From the NCBI GenBank assembly GCA_963575745.1, contig CAUYUJ010020517.1:57501-121500 (forward strand): a stretch of DNA of 64,000 nt, read 5' to 3'. The notes beneath the pieces are model-generated. The model ran no database searches, was not told the origin of the DNA, and saw only the letters and a program-made list of their open reading frames with translations. The DNA is from Prorocentrum cordatum. Taxonomy: Eukaryota > Sar > Dinophyceae > Prorocentrales > Prorocentraceae. A program made the position numbers and the translations under genes. Positions within the stretch are counted from its first letter, which is position 1. Each line of letters opens with the position of its first letter. Shown in pieces: positions 1 to 9,580 of the stretch.

Positions 1-256
1 GGCGGGGGGGGGGAGAGAATTGAAACAGACGTAGTATGTTGTGCGTAACGAGGTCGTAAGCTACGCTCCTGCTTCGCGCAGACCGGTCTCGCCGTAGCGA
101 TTGCGGCCGACGCACTGCCGCGCGCTGGAGCTGGCACGCAATGCCGTCCAGCCAGCGGACGGTGGCGGACGTCTCGTCCACCTTCTCCACGCAATAGTGG
201 TCGGTCTTGCCAATCACGCCGTGTACAACGTCGCCGATTGCGATCGGCTCTCTGGT
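1..256 (-). CDS. Partial exon, unrecognised protein
   Basis: A minus-strand frame stays open from about 256 to the left edge and reads like coding sequence at its 5' part (IGDVVHGVIGKTDHYCVEK, followed by DETSATVRWLDGI). There is no start codon, so it would be an internal exon whose remainder lies outside the window. The acceptor is probably near 256 where the minus strand has CCAG. A GT near 134 could be a donor, in which case only the first 40 residues are coding. No family is recognised. Confidence 0.35.
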
Positions 257-289
257 AGTCCAGGTATTCCATGGGCCTTAGTGTTCGCC

Positions 290-1995
290 ACGTGGACCTC
301 TTGGTGCAGAGACTTGCCTTGGTAGCTCTGCTGGTTGTCCCCGTGGCCCTGCAGTTGGCTCCTATGGGGGTCGCAGCTCAGCTGGTGGCCGTGGTAGCTC
401 TGCTGCCGCGTCTACTAGAAAACCAGGTGGTTCTGGTAGGACTTCTATTAAGTCTCGTACCTCCGCTTGGGGCCCTCGTAGCCACGCTCGTAGCTCATCT
501 GATTGGCCGTTCAGCTGAGCTCTTTGCCCAAACAGCTCAACAGGGGGCTCTCGTATTTCTGCTTGCGGACCGCGTAGTCCAGGTTGTGGCCCTCGTAGCT
601 GCGCGGGTGGCCCACGAAGCTGAGCTGGTGGCTCACGAAGCTCTAACCCATCTCCTTTTACTACAGCTTTTCGTTCTGGTAGTTCTTTAAGAAACTCTAG
701 TCGTTGCTCTTCTGGTCCTCGTAGCTCAGCTCGCAGCTCAGGTGGCCCAGCAGGTTGCCAACGTAGCTCAGCGAATAAGCCTCGTAGCTCTGGCCCAAGC
801 CCTGCGCCTGCCGGTGGTCGTCGCAGCCCTCGAAGCTGTGCTTCTGGCCCTCGTAGTTGAGCAGGTGGCCCTCGCAGGTCTGTTGAAGCTCTGGTAGCTC
901 AGCAGGTGGCCCAGGTAGCTCTGCCAGTGGTTCCCGTAGGGCAGGCTGTGGTCCTCGTGGCCTTGCGCTTGGTCCTCGTGGCACAGCCTGCGGCCCTGGA
1001 AGCTCAGCCGGCGGTTGCCCTTGTAGCTCTGCGGGTGGCTCTTGTGTCTCAGGATGTGGTCCTTGTTTCCCTGCTTGCGGTCTTCGTAACTCAGCCTGGA
1101 ATCCTCGTAGTTCAACGGGTGGCCATCGTACCTTTGCTGGTGGTTCTGGTAGCTCAGCCGGTGGCCCTGGCACCTCTCATGGCGCCTCTCGCGGCTCAGC
1201 TGGAGGCCCTCGTAGCTGAGCGTCGGAAGCTCTGGTAGCTTAGCAGGTAGCCTGGGTTGCTCTGCAAGTGGCTCCCGCGGCTCAACCTGTGGTCACGTAG
1301 CTCGTTCCATGGCCCTCGTAGTTCAGCCTTTGGCCCTCGTAGTTGAGCGACTCGCTATTGTGGCTACGCTGGTGGCTCTCGTAGCTCAGAAGGTGGTCCT
1401 GGTACCTCTCCTGGTGTCTCTTGTGGCTCAGCTGGAGGTCATCGTAGTCGTGTTTGTGGCCTTCGTAGCTGTGCTTGTGGTCCTCGTAGTTCAGCGAGTG
1501 GCCCTCGTAGGTCTGTTGGGAGCTCTGGTAGTTCAGCAAATGGTTCAGGAAGCCTTCCTGGTGGCTCCCGTAGCTCTGGTTGTGGTCCTCGTAGTCCTAC
1601 TTGTGACCCTCGTAGTTCAGCCTTCGGCCCTCGCAGCTAGGCTGGTTGCCCGCGTTGCTTAGCAGGTGGCCCTGGTACCTCTCCTGGTGTCTCTCGTGGT
1701 TCAGCTGGAAAACCTCGTACTTGAGCTGGCGCCTTCCGTAGAACTGTTGGGACCTCTGGTAGCTCAACAGGTAGCGTGGGTAGCTCTGCGTGGCTCCCGT
1801 AACTCATGCTCTGGTCCTCATAGCTCGGGGTGTGGCCTTCGTAATTCAGCCTGCGGCCCTCGTAGCTCAGACGGTAGCCTTTGTATCTCTTCTGGTGGTT
1901 CTTGCAGCTCACAAGGTGACCCTGGCACGTTTCCTTTTGTCTCGAGGTCGTCTGGTGGCCCTGGTAATTATGCTGGTGGCTGTAGCACTTCATAA
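290..1995. repeat. Degenerate 21-bp minisatellite (heptapeptide periodicity)
   Basis: About 80 diverged tandem copies of a 21-bp unit close to CTCGTAGCTCAGCTGGTGGCC. Because 21 is a multiple of three, every frame shows a seven-residue period: SYEGHxL-like on the minus strand and a hydrophobic VALVxQx-like heptad on the plus strand. Both sets of frames are cut by stops and shifts, so I treat this as a minisatellite, possibly derived from a coding heptapeptide repeat on the minus strand. Confidence 0.75.
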
Positions 1996-2560
1996 GGCAA
2001 ACTCTCTTCGGAGTCCCCGAAGTCCGAATCGGAGTCGTCGGCTGCCAGGTCCAAGTGTTCCACATCCTGGCGGCCGGTGTAGTCGCGGGGGTCGTGGGAG
2101 TACAGGTCGCTACGAAAAAACCAGCCGTAGTCGTACTGGCAGTATGCGGCGCGACCGTAGTCGTACTCGGCGTAGGCGCGGCCGTTGTCCACCAGTACCC
2201 CAGCGACGACGTACTTGGTAACCCTTTCGGTCTGCTCGATCGCGTCTTTCCTTGGTGTCGGTCTTGATCACGTAGTTGGTGTCGTTTTGGAGGCTGCCCG
2301 TTAAGCAGCTCTTCCTCGGGCTGCACGTTAAGCAGCTCGTCCCGGCCTGTACTGGACGCCATCATGAAGGCGGTCGTAGCGATAGTCATGATGCCGTTGA
2401 GGTGTGTTTGTAGCCCGCGTCGGATGAAATAGCCCGCTCCCTTGAGAGAAGCAACTGTTCGTATTCCTCGAGGCGTGTCTGGTCCAGGCATACTTGCCGG
2501 CAGTCTCCACTGAGGCGGGTACGTCTCGCCGCCGATCCGATGTTGTAGATGTCCCGTTTG
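1968..2560 (-). CDS. Possible coding remnant next to the minisatellite
   Basis: Two minus-strand frames look protein-like. One at about 2510-2330 includes GAGYFIRRGLQTHLNG. The other at 2192-1968 has two YDYGR/YDYGW motifs and an acidic tail (DLAADDSDSDFGDSEESL). They are in different frames and could be two exons, or one exon with a shift, of the gene whose heptapeptide-like repeats follow downstream. No domain is recognised. Confidence 0.25.
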
Positions 2561-3257
2561 CAAGTCGTCAGCTAGTGCATGATTTCCCTTTCCCGATTGA
2601 TCATTATTCTCCCAGTTGTTCACCTGCTGGTGGTTCTTGCTGTTGTTGTACACGCTGCACGCGCGCCGCCAATGGCGGCGGCGCGCTCGGGCCGGCCCCC
2701 CCTTCCGCGGGTGGTGGGGAACGCCCCCCAACCCGCATGGGCCAGAATGGCCCTAGCTCCCTTTTTCCTCCTCCCTCTCCTGCTCCTCCTCCGCTTCATC
2801 GGATGCCTCCCGAAGGCCGAAGGGTGAGGAAACGCTACCAAGAATAATCCTGAATCGGGGATTCCTGAGCCCTCTCTCCCCCCCTTCCTCCTCTTCCCTC
2901 CTCCTGCTCCTGCTCCTCCTCCTCCTCCTCCTCCTCGTCCTGATCCACCGTCTCAACGCTGAACTGTGGCAGCGTCGGCGGATCTGGCCTATGCCTGGAA
3001 CTAGTGGAACTGACCATACAGGCGCTTAGACCCAGACCTCCGACGTATTCTCTCTCTGGTTGGGAATACAATCAGAACGTGTATTAAGGACGGGAGTTCG
3101 GACGCAAGACCCTTGGAGGCCTAAGCTGGGATTTGTTGGGCGGCGGGCGACCAGTAAAAACAGCAAAAGACGGGCCGCAGAGGCAAGGACACAAGGGCAC
3201 CCTGGATGAAGGCGCGCGTCCTTACTAGACGCGCCTACTGTACGTTGTCCACATTAG
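2560..3257. other. No gene seen; CT-rich low complexity
   Basis: Nothing supportable as a gene. 2755-2945 is a pyrimidine-rich tract made of imperfect TCC repeats interrupted by unique sequence. Short ORFs here are compositional. Confidence 0.6.
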
Positions 3258-3476
3258 AGGCCTCCTAGATGGGGTCGGAGTACATGGGGTCGGAGGATCG
3301 CGCCACATCGGCGATACATCGGCGATGCGTCGGGGATGCACTGGCCATGCATCGGCGACGTCGGCGATGCATCGGCGACATCGGCGTGAAGAAGATCAGG
3401 CTTCGCATCGAGCCGCATCGTCGATGCGGCGCGATCCTCCGACCACATCTGCTCGGACTCCATCTGGGAGGCCTTC
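3258..3476. repeat. Inverted repeat with GCATCGGCGAT-type core
   Basis: A left arm (3258-3318, containing GGTCGGAGGATCGCGCC) and a right arm (3413-3476, containing GGCGCGATCCTCCGACC) are imperfect reverse complements. The spacer is made of tandem GCATCGGCGAT-like 12-mers. A related pair occurs at 4500-4690, so this is a dispersed foldback family, not a gene. Confidence 0.7.
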
Positions 3477-4499
3477 CCAGACACCCGGCCGCTCCGATTC
3501 TTTCTCTGCCGGGGCCTCGGGGGACTGGACCGCTTCCCTGGGGCCGGTTTTTCGTCCCGAGTCATTTTTTCACGCTCCCGAGGCCCGGCGAGGGCCTCCA
3601 GAGGCCGAAAACTGTTGAAATCCCGCCGCTCCAATTTTTTGGAGCGTCTGATCTCTGGAAAGACATATTGTGAGCGTTTTCTTATTCGGCGTTTCGACAT
3701 TGGGCGGAAGGGGGAGGGGGGGAGGGGGGGGTCTGGCTCCGGACCTCTGCTTGATGCGACTGTTTGCAACAGTGTTTCCTAGGGGGAGAGGCTCCACCTG
3801 CTCGAAACAGGTGCCCACAACAGCCAAGATCTACTCCATAGGGCGGGGGAGGGGAGCGGGGGGTGCGAGGGCCCGCGTCGATCGGCAAAACAACGAAAAA
3901 GAAAACGACCACATTCAAGGCTCGCCAAAAAAGGCCGCTTTCTGCAGCCTGAGCCGCTTCTGGTACAGTTGGCCCGTATCTTAAGGATGCGCGATAAGGA
4001 TGCAAGGGCCTTGGAAAGCCATGCTGGCAAGTTTCGAGCGGGGCGCGGCCGAAAACCGAAGGATGCAAGGGCACCCTGTAACGCGCCCCCAGGCTTGGCC
4101 CCCAGGGGGGTCGCGCCGCGCAACCCAAGGACGCAAGGGCGCCCTAAGGGGCTGGCCGGCGAAAGTGGCCAGGGATGGGACGAAGGGGCAAGGATGCAAC
4201 GGCAACCTCGGAAAAAGCATTCATCCTTATCATGCGGGTTGACTGTATGGCCCTTGCGGCATGTGCAACTGGCCCCCATAGCCCGAGATCGAAGAGAAAC
4301 AGCGAGATTGAGAGAGTCACGACGCTGGAGGTCTGGAGATCACTCCGCTCCCGTCGTCCTCGACAGCGCCCAGACGCAACGGCTGGAGAGCGCTGGCGAG
4401 GCCTCACTAGCCGCCGGGAGGGGGCGTCGCGATCAACTCCTCGTTCGGACTCATCTGGCTGACCACACGGTGAACGGACCTTCCTTCGAATTTCGCGTT
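3477..4499. other. Intergenic repeats, no gene
   Basis: 3520-3640 is a diverged copy of a repeat also found at 28393-28500 and, inverted, at 29142-29252 (shared stretch around TCGTCC.GAGTC and GGCCGAAAA). 3980-4210 contains four or five copies of AAGGATGCAAGGGC-like motifs. ORFs across the interval are shadows of these repeats. Confidence 0.5.
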
Positions 4500-4690
4500 C
4501 ACCTTTGGATGCCGCCCACGTGGGGCCGAGCAGATGGGGTGCGAGGATCGCGCCGCATCGCCGCGGATCGGCGACCAGGGGCTCCGAAACTCGGGCTCCA
4601 GATCGCGGCGTGCTGCCGACGCATCGGCGATGCGGTCCGATGCTCCGAGCCAACCTGCCCTGGCCCACTTTGGACGGCCTGGAGCCTTGC
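4500..4690. repeat. Second copy of the 3.3-kb inverted-repeat family
   Basis: 4535-4570 repeats GAGGATCGCGCCGCATCG from 3290-3310, and 4620-4680 carries the partly matching opposite arm around GCATCGGCGATGCGG. It overlaps the 3' end of an open frame running on from the kinase gene, so the last part of that frame is repeat-derived. Confidence 0.55.
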
Positions 4691-4759
4691 GGCTCTGCGG
4701 CTGGGTGGGCCGCGCCAGCGGCTTGCTGGCTCTCTCGTCGCGTGACACGCACCGGTCCC

Positions 4760-5948
4760 CGTCGTCGAAGAACTTCCAGCCCTGCAGGCACGCACGCTCG
4801 GAAATCTGCGCCATGGAAGCCCCGTGGGCAAACACGACGCGGAGGATCTCGGGCACCTCGTCCAGCGTCACGCGCAGCCTGCCCTGCGGCACGGCGGCCT
4901 CGCAGGCCGTGCGGCACTCGGCGACGAAGGCCTGCGCCGCCGCGGGTCTGTACTTCCGGCTCCCAAACCTCTCTGGGGGGCAGAAGGAAGATCAACGTCA
5001 CGCCACCGCGGGGGCCCCCAGGGCCCCATCGGGCCCCCCCATCGGCGTGTTACTCCTCCTCCTCCTCCTCCTCCTCCTCCTCCTCCTCCTCCTCCTCCTC
5101 CTCCTCCTCCTCCTCCTCCTCCCTCCTCCTCCTCCTCCTCCCCCTCCTCCTCCCCCTCCCCCTCCTCCTCTTCGCCCGAAAACAACCATGCGCATCGACG
5201 GTAACACGCCGATGGGGCCCTTGGGGGCCCCTGCGGCGGCTGGGCATCGGTGCTCTCCCGCCCCCCCCGGCCTCTCCCCGGTGGTCATGCAGAACACGGT
5301 CATGCCGTACTGCCAGAAGTCGGCGGACTGGTCGCTGGACCTCGTGGTGAGGCCCAGGTCGCCGAGCTTGACGACCACCGCGTCGCCGTCCACCATCTCC
5401 CGCCCCACGTGCACCATGACGTTCTCTGGCTTGATGTCGTTGTGCGTGACCCCCATGTCGTGGAGGAAGGCCAGGGCCGATGCCACCTTCGAAGGGGCCC
5501 AGGGACACACAGATGAACAGACACGACTGCCAGGATTCCCCATATTTTCCCATAGTTGTGTCCGTCTTCCCCCCCACTTCCCATATGTGTTCAAAATGTT
5601 CCTGGGGATCGGCGATTCATCATGTCTGTGTGTGCTTTTGTTCCCTCCTGAACCTTCCGCATCACCACGAACATGCCTCCGGGACGCAGCTGATCGTCAT
5701 CAATCCAATCCTGGATAGTGCCGCGATTCATGAACTCCTGCATGAGGCAGATGTATCGATCTGGGAACTGCGTGCGCTTCGATCTGGCTTTCGACTTTAG
5801 CGACCCCTGCTCGTACCCGGCCTGTATCATGTTCCTCATCATGCTGTCGTCGTCGTTGTGAATCATCACCTCGTCATACTCTACAATACTCGGGTGTTTG
5901 CCGATCATGGCGCCGTGCTGCCACTCTTTGACCGCTAGGTGAGCCCAC
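4760..5948 (-). CDS. Ser/Thr protein kinase, C-terminal exons
   Basis: Three exons can be read. Exon 5948-5654 starts after CTGCAG and contains the beta-3 lysine (LAVKEW) and a hinge-like stretch (YICLMQEFMNRGTIQDW). Exon 5486-5272 has the catalytic loop THNDIKPENVMV, then DLG in place of DFG, then DFWQYGMTVFCMTTGE resembling helix F. Exon 4968-about 4760 carries RFGSRKYRP and a helical C-terminal segment. The activation segment is very short and no APE is seen. The first intron is GT-AG (5487-5653) and the second GC-AG (4969-5271). The glycine-loop exon must lie further upstream; the retrotransposon sits 92 bp beyond the first visible exon, probably inside an intron. The frame stays open to 4407 but that part is repeat-derived. 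Confidence 0.8.
4969..5271 (-). other. Kinase intron with terminal inverted repeats
   Basis: The 303-bp intron holds inverted repeats at 5004-5052 and 5201-5236 (shared core GGCCCCATCGGCGTGTTAC; the left arm has an extra internal duplication) around a (TCC)n tract of about 110 bp at 5053-5170. GAGAGG occurs at both splice boundaries, so the junction can slide. Inverted ends plus duplicated junctions fit an intron made by insertion of a small transposon. Confidence 0.7.
5487..5653 (-). mobile_element. Intron-like repeat family, copy 1 (functional intron)
   Basis: This 167-bp kinase intron matches three other copies in the window (23381-23543, 39484-39651, 39785-39935). Shared parts are GGGCCC near one end, two blocks of TTCCCATATTTTCC-like sequence around CCCCCCACTTCCC, then GGGGATCG.CGATT, TGTGTCTGTGTG and CCTCCTGA. 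GAAGGT lies at both splice boundaries, as expected for target duplication on insertion. Confidence 0.75.
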
Positions 5949-6044
5949 CTGCAGGGGAACTAAACACATGATCACCGAAGACACCATTCCATCTTATGGC
6001 AACGCTGCGATGGTCTCGTCCATATCACTTCGTTCAGATAAGAG

Positions 6045-6310
6045 AGTCTGAAGTGACTATGGCAAGTCAAATAGCATCCGATTCCATGGGAAGCGGATGG
6101 CAAATAGCGTCCGGTATCGTACTGAGGTGGTTCAGTAAGAGAAATGGACGGATAAGATAGGATAAGATCGATGTAATGATCTTTCCAGCACATAGCGAAC
6201 ACAAGCAGTGTCCGGGCAAATAGGGCGCGCGTGCCTTGAGCCAAAGGCAACGGCGCGCGAGCTATACTCCCGATCCTATATAACATCTCCAAAAGAGCTG
6301 CCCTTAAAGT
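6045..6310 (-). repeat. 3' LTR of the copia element
   Basis: A 266-bp copy of 21822-22087; I count five substitutions and no indel. In the sense direction it contains TTATATAG and a GC-rich hairpin around 6230-6260. A minus-strand frame in it repeats the first ~80 residues of the Gag ORF. Directly inside it (6311-6328) the sense strand is pyrimidine-rich, not the purine tract expected. Confidence 0.93.
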
Positions 6311-6670
6311 CGGGAGGGGAGGAGACGGTGAGTATAGCCGCGCAGCCGTTAGGCTCTACAAAGGCCGCGCGCACGACTGTTTGCAAGAAAAACAGTGCGC
6401 ACAGCGTGGCCTAACACCAGACTGTAAGGCGAGTGTCCTCGCAAAGCATTTCACGCAGATACGAGATAGCCCCTTGGACATCAAATGGCTATCGGCCCGG
6501 CTAGAGGTAAGCCAAACAGGCTATACCTCTCCGAACAAGCGGGTATTAAGGCAAAGAGCCTGAATCAATCTGAGCGTGAAATGTAAGGCTCGTTTCCGAG
6601 CACCTAGAAGGGCGCCTCTGTATTAGGCGCCCATGCTGGCAAACTGGACCGCGGGGGCAACAAGGACAGA

Positions 6671-7727
6671 CTAAAACTGATTAGACTTAGGCTTGTTTCT
6701 GTCCTCGGGACCCCGAAAGGGAACAAACTGCTTCACGTCATACTTATATGACTGAGTGCCTGACATCACTTCCAAAAGCAGCTCCCGATCGATACTCCCC
6801 TTTGTATGCCCATCTGCGGTCATCTCTAGTACCACGCCACTGCACATTATGCACTATACCTATATCCATGAGTTCACGTATCCAGCTGATATGTCCCAGC
6901 AACGTCCGTTCCGTCGGTATCTTAAGATCTTTGCTGGATAACGGTTTGTATACATACTCAGCGTCTATGGTAAGGGATACTTTAATAGCTAGGCCTCCAA
7001 CTTCACGCATGTCTCGTAGTTGTCGTGGAGTCCGGGCCCCTGCCTTGAGCTCGTGGAGGGTGATGAGCGTAGGGTAGCACTCATCAAGGTTGTGTGCAGC
7101 TGCAAGTGCCTCAGCGGCAAAGCTGGACCTCACCTGCATTCGATGTGATTTACATAGTCCGTCGCCAAGGTGAATGACGGATTTGCCTTGAGGCGAGTTT
7201 CCTCGCCGTAGTACGTTAGCCCCGCGTATGCCGTAGCCCTTGGTCTCATCGTCTTCCTCCCCAGTGAGCTTCCGATACCCCGAATCACTGTGTGCATCAA
7301 CTTCGTTCGTCGGTTTCATCCGAAGGAAGGTGATGCGTTCCGGGCTGCTGATCAGCTTTCGCGTCACAGCATTCAGTCGTCTGACTTGTAGGTTGGTGGG
7401 CTCTTGAATTTTCTGGAGAGAGACCACATGCACCATGAGCCAGACTTGAGTAAGAAGGGCATAGGCGAGGGCTCCTCGCAGGCTGACGAACATGTCGGTG
7501 ATGAGTTTGGTGGTTTTGGCCTCAGCCGCCGCTCCCGTGAGTTCGGGGTGTGTGATAGGACGTAGTTGTTTACTGTACTCGTCCTGATCCATGATCACAT
7601 CCCCTTGGTCATTCTTGGTGTAGCGAACGGCGCAGTTCGTATAGGAATGTTTGTTGAGCTTGCATTCACCAAACACCTTTTCGACACGTTGTACATAGTC
7701 ATCTACACTTTTCTCTAGGCCTGTCAT
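6671..7727 (-). CDS. Copia RT C-terminal part and RNase H
   Basis: This continues the reverse transcriptase one frame away from 7724-9541, starting at the catalytic box KHVDDINM and running through the thumb into RNase H. The RNase H acidic residues are visible in DAHSDSGYR, in SSFAAEAL, in TIDAEYVYK and in the C-terminal block. Near 6825 the frame shifts, apparently by loss of two bases; after that another frame reads the family-typical ADGHTKG and runs to a stop at 6671. A hairpin copy at 7193 is read in frame as RGNSP. Product: the enzyme that copies element RNA to cDNA and degrades the template. Confidence 0.88.
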
Positions 7728-9541
7728 GTTGATGTCGTCGACATGTTTGCTGTTAACAGATCTTGACTGAATTCAAATTCAGGATCATAACTTGTCGGTG
7801 TAAGGCCTATAGCTCGTGTGGTCGTACGAAGCTTGAGGGAGAACGCTCTTGGGGCGCCCTTTGCACCCGTCCCTGTCTTGAGGCACCTGAGGCAGTGTCG
7901 CCTTTCATCGCAAGAAGAGAAGCCGGGCAATGTACGAAGTACCTGGGCGCTTCCTGGTGGAAGAGTAAAGCAAACTACGCGAGTTTCCTCGCCGGTGGCA
8001 TGAGCAAGTTCCTCATAGGTCAAACCCTTGAGGAGCGCTTTATCGATTTCCATGGATGCTATGATCCATTCTGGATGGCATGCCGCCTCCCTTGCCAGGA
8101 GCCTCTGGGACTGCCTTCGAGAAGTGCCTGAGAAGGTTTCCACATCGAACGCCCCCGTGTCCATAAATCCACGAAGGACGAGTCTGAGACGGATGGTTTT
8201 AACGTTCTCGGTGCCTACCTTCACAAACTTCCACTGATATACATATCTGGATGTCATGATGTTGGAAGCTTTAGATAGGTCGTACATTTCAAAGCACCGG
8301 CTATCAAGCCAGATCTTGAGTTCGGTGTACAAAGCTTCACTAACCTCTTTAGGGTGTGCTGCTATGTCGGCTTTGGTGAGTAGGTCGTCTTCCTTAACTA
8401 CCACAGCACGTTTAGCAGCCGATGATACGTACACTCTCATCGTTGCGACCATGTCAGTGTCGAGCTGTGCAAGTTGAGTCTGATCCAACACTACCTTTGA
8501 CATTTCTTGTGTAAAACATAACTCAACATAAAGACCATGTTCATCACTGTCAAGAGAATAACTCTCGTCGGGTGTAGTTGAGCATAGAGAGACAAGACAA
8601 GGCTCTTGTGGTTCAGGCTCGTCTCCGAGCATTTCCGACACTACGATATCTTCTTCGTCCACGGATGCTGAGACCAGAACACTTTGGGCGGGCAGCATAG
8701 TTGTTGGGACGCAGTAGAGATGATCGTCGGTAACCGTTGTGGGATGCAGGTCCATACGTACCTCATCGTACCACTCCTCCATCATCATAGTTTCTATGTC
8801 ATGTTCCTCGTTTTCTTCGTAGATTGTAGACAGACGGCCTTCACTTGGTGATGAAGCACCTGGGGTGTCTGGTGGAGGCCTGTCTCCAGGCTGGTCGTGT
8901 TCTCCAGACGTGGTGCCCGGGTGCTGATACTTGGCAAGGTCGTCATGAAATCCTAAGGGAGGAACATGTGACGTCAAGCATTGGATGATTCTGGAGTGAG
9001 TGCTACCAGTCATTTGAAAAATGTTCGGGCCAGTGCCCACGCACTCATAATAGTGCAAGGCTGGGTTGACGTCGTCATCGTAGTGGATCAGCGTAGACCC
9101 GGTGGCGTACTTTACTGCAGGTAGATAGGACACACTCTTGGCCAATCTAACTGCTACTACATGTTCAACTCGGAAATAATTTCGCACGAGATACTGTAGT
9201 GCAAGATGTACGCGCGGGTGAAACTTGCTGTCGTCCGAAAGATTGAGGTTTCCCTTATAGTCTGGAATGTAGCCGAAGACTTTGGCAGGTTTCCCTGCAC
9301 CCAGGTGTGCCACATATGTAAGGACGGTTTGCATGGCCATGTTGTCCATGCCAAGTTCCCGGGCAAGGAGGCATCCAATGTATAGCGTGTGACGAGCATC
9401 AGGATACATTACAATTACCTCACGAGATCCTGCCTTGACGACGAGGTGCCCTCGTTCAGGCACGTTACGGATCACAGGAAATGGGCCATTCCAGCCTCCA
9501 TGATCGTCCTTAGTGGCAGTAGGTCGGTGATAGTCGACCAT
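7724..9541 (-). CDS. Copia reverse transcriptase, N-terminal part with linker
   Basis: A 605-codon frame in the same frame as the integrase ORF, from which a single TAA at 9581 separates it. The first half is a variable, acidic linker (repeated E/D clusters around residues 220-300). From about residue 405 it matches the Ty1/copia RT family: ELKIWLDSRCFEMY, YQWKFVKV, the palm strand IIASMEIDKALLKGL and GAKGAPRAFSLKL. It ends just before the HVDD box, which lies in the overlapping ORF. Hairpin copies at 7979, 8617, 8878 and 9285 are read through. Confidence 0.88.
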   Translation of the reverse strand: MVDYHRPTATKDDHGGWNGPFPVIRNVPERGHLVVKAGSREVIVMYPDARHTLYIGCLLARELGMDNMAMQTVLTYVAHLGAGKPAKVFGYIPDYKGNLNLSDDSKFHPRVHLALQYLVRNYFRVEHVVAVRLAKSVSYLPAVKYATGSTLIHYDDDVNPALHYYECVGTGPNIFQMTGSTHSRIIQCLTSHVPPLGFHDDLAKYQHPGTTSGEHDQPGDRPPPDTPGASSPSEGRLSTIYEENEEHDIETMMMEEWYDEVRMDLHPTTVTDDHLYCVPTTMLPAQSVLVSASVDEEDIVVSEMLGDEPEPQEPCLVSLCSTTPDESYSLDSDEHGLYVELCFTQEMSKVVLDQTQLAQLDTDMVATMRVYVSSAAKRAVVVKEDDLLTKADIAAHPKEVSEALYTELKIWLDSRCFEMYDLSKASNIMTSRYVYQWKFVKVGTENVKTIRLRLVLRGFMDTGAFDVETFSGTSRRQSQRLLAREAACHPEWIIASMEIDKALLKGLTYEELAHATGEETRVVCFTLPPGSAQVLRTLPGFSSCDERRHCLRCLKTGTGAKGAPRAFSLKLRTTTRAIGLTPTSYDPEFEFSQDLLTANMSTTST

Positions 9542-9580
9542 GTCCCCTGCTGGGTAAAGGCGAGCACCATCTGGGGCCTT

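Noticed and set aside
290-1995. Hydrophobic plus-strand ORFs as membrane proteins
   Set aside because: The hydrophobic heptads are the reverse reading of the 21-bp minisatellite; no start context or conserved topology.
5000-5200. Poly-Ser/Leu/Pro/Gly ORFs across the TCC tract
   Set aside because: All frames of a triplet repeat stay open; the tract lies within a kinase intron. The same holds at 23.8-24.9, 30.6-31.0, 51.8-52.9 and 56.3-56.8 kb.
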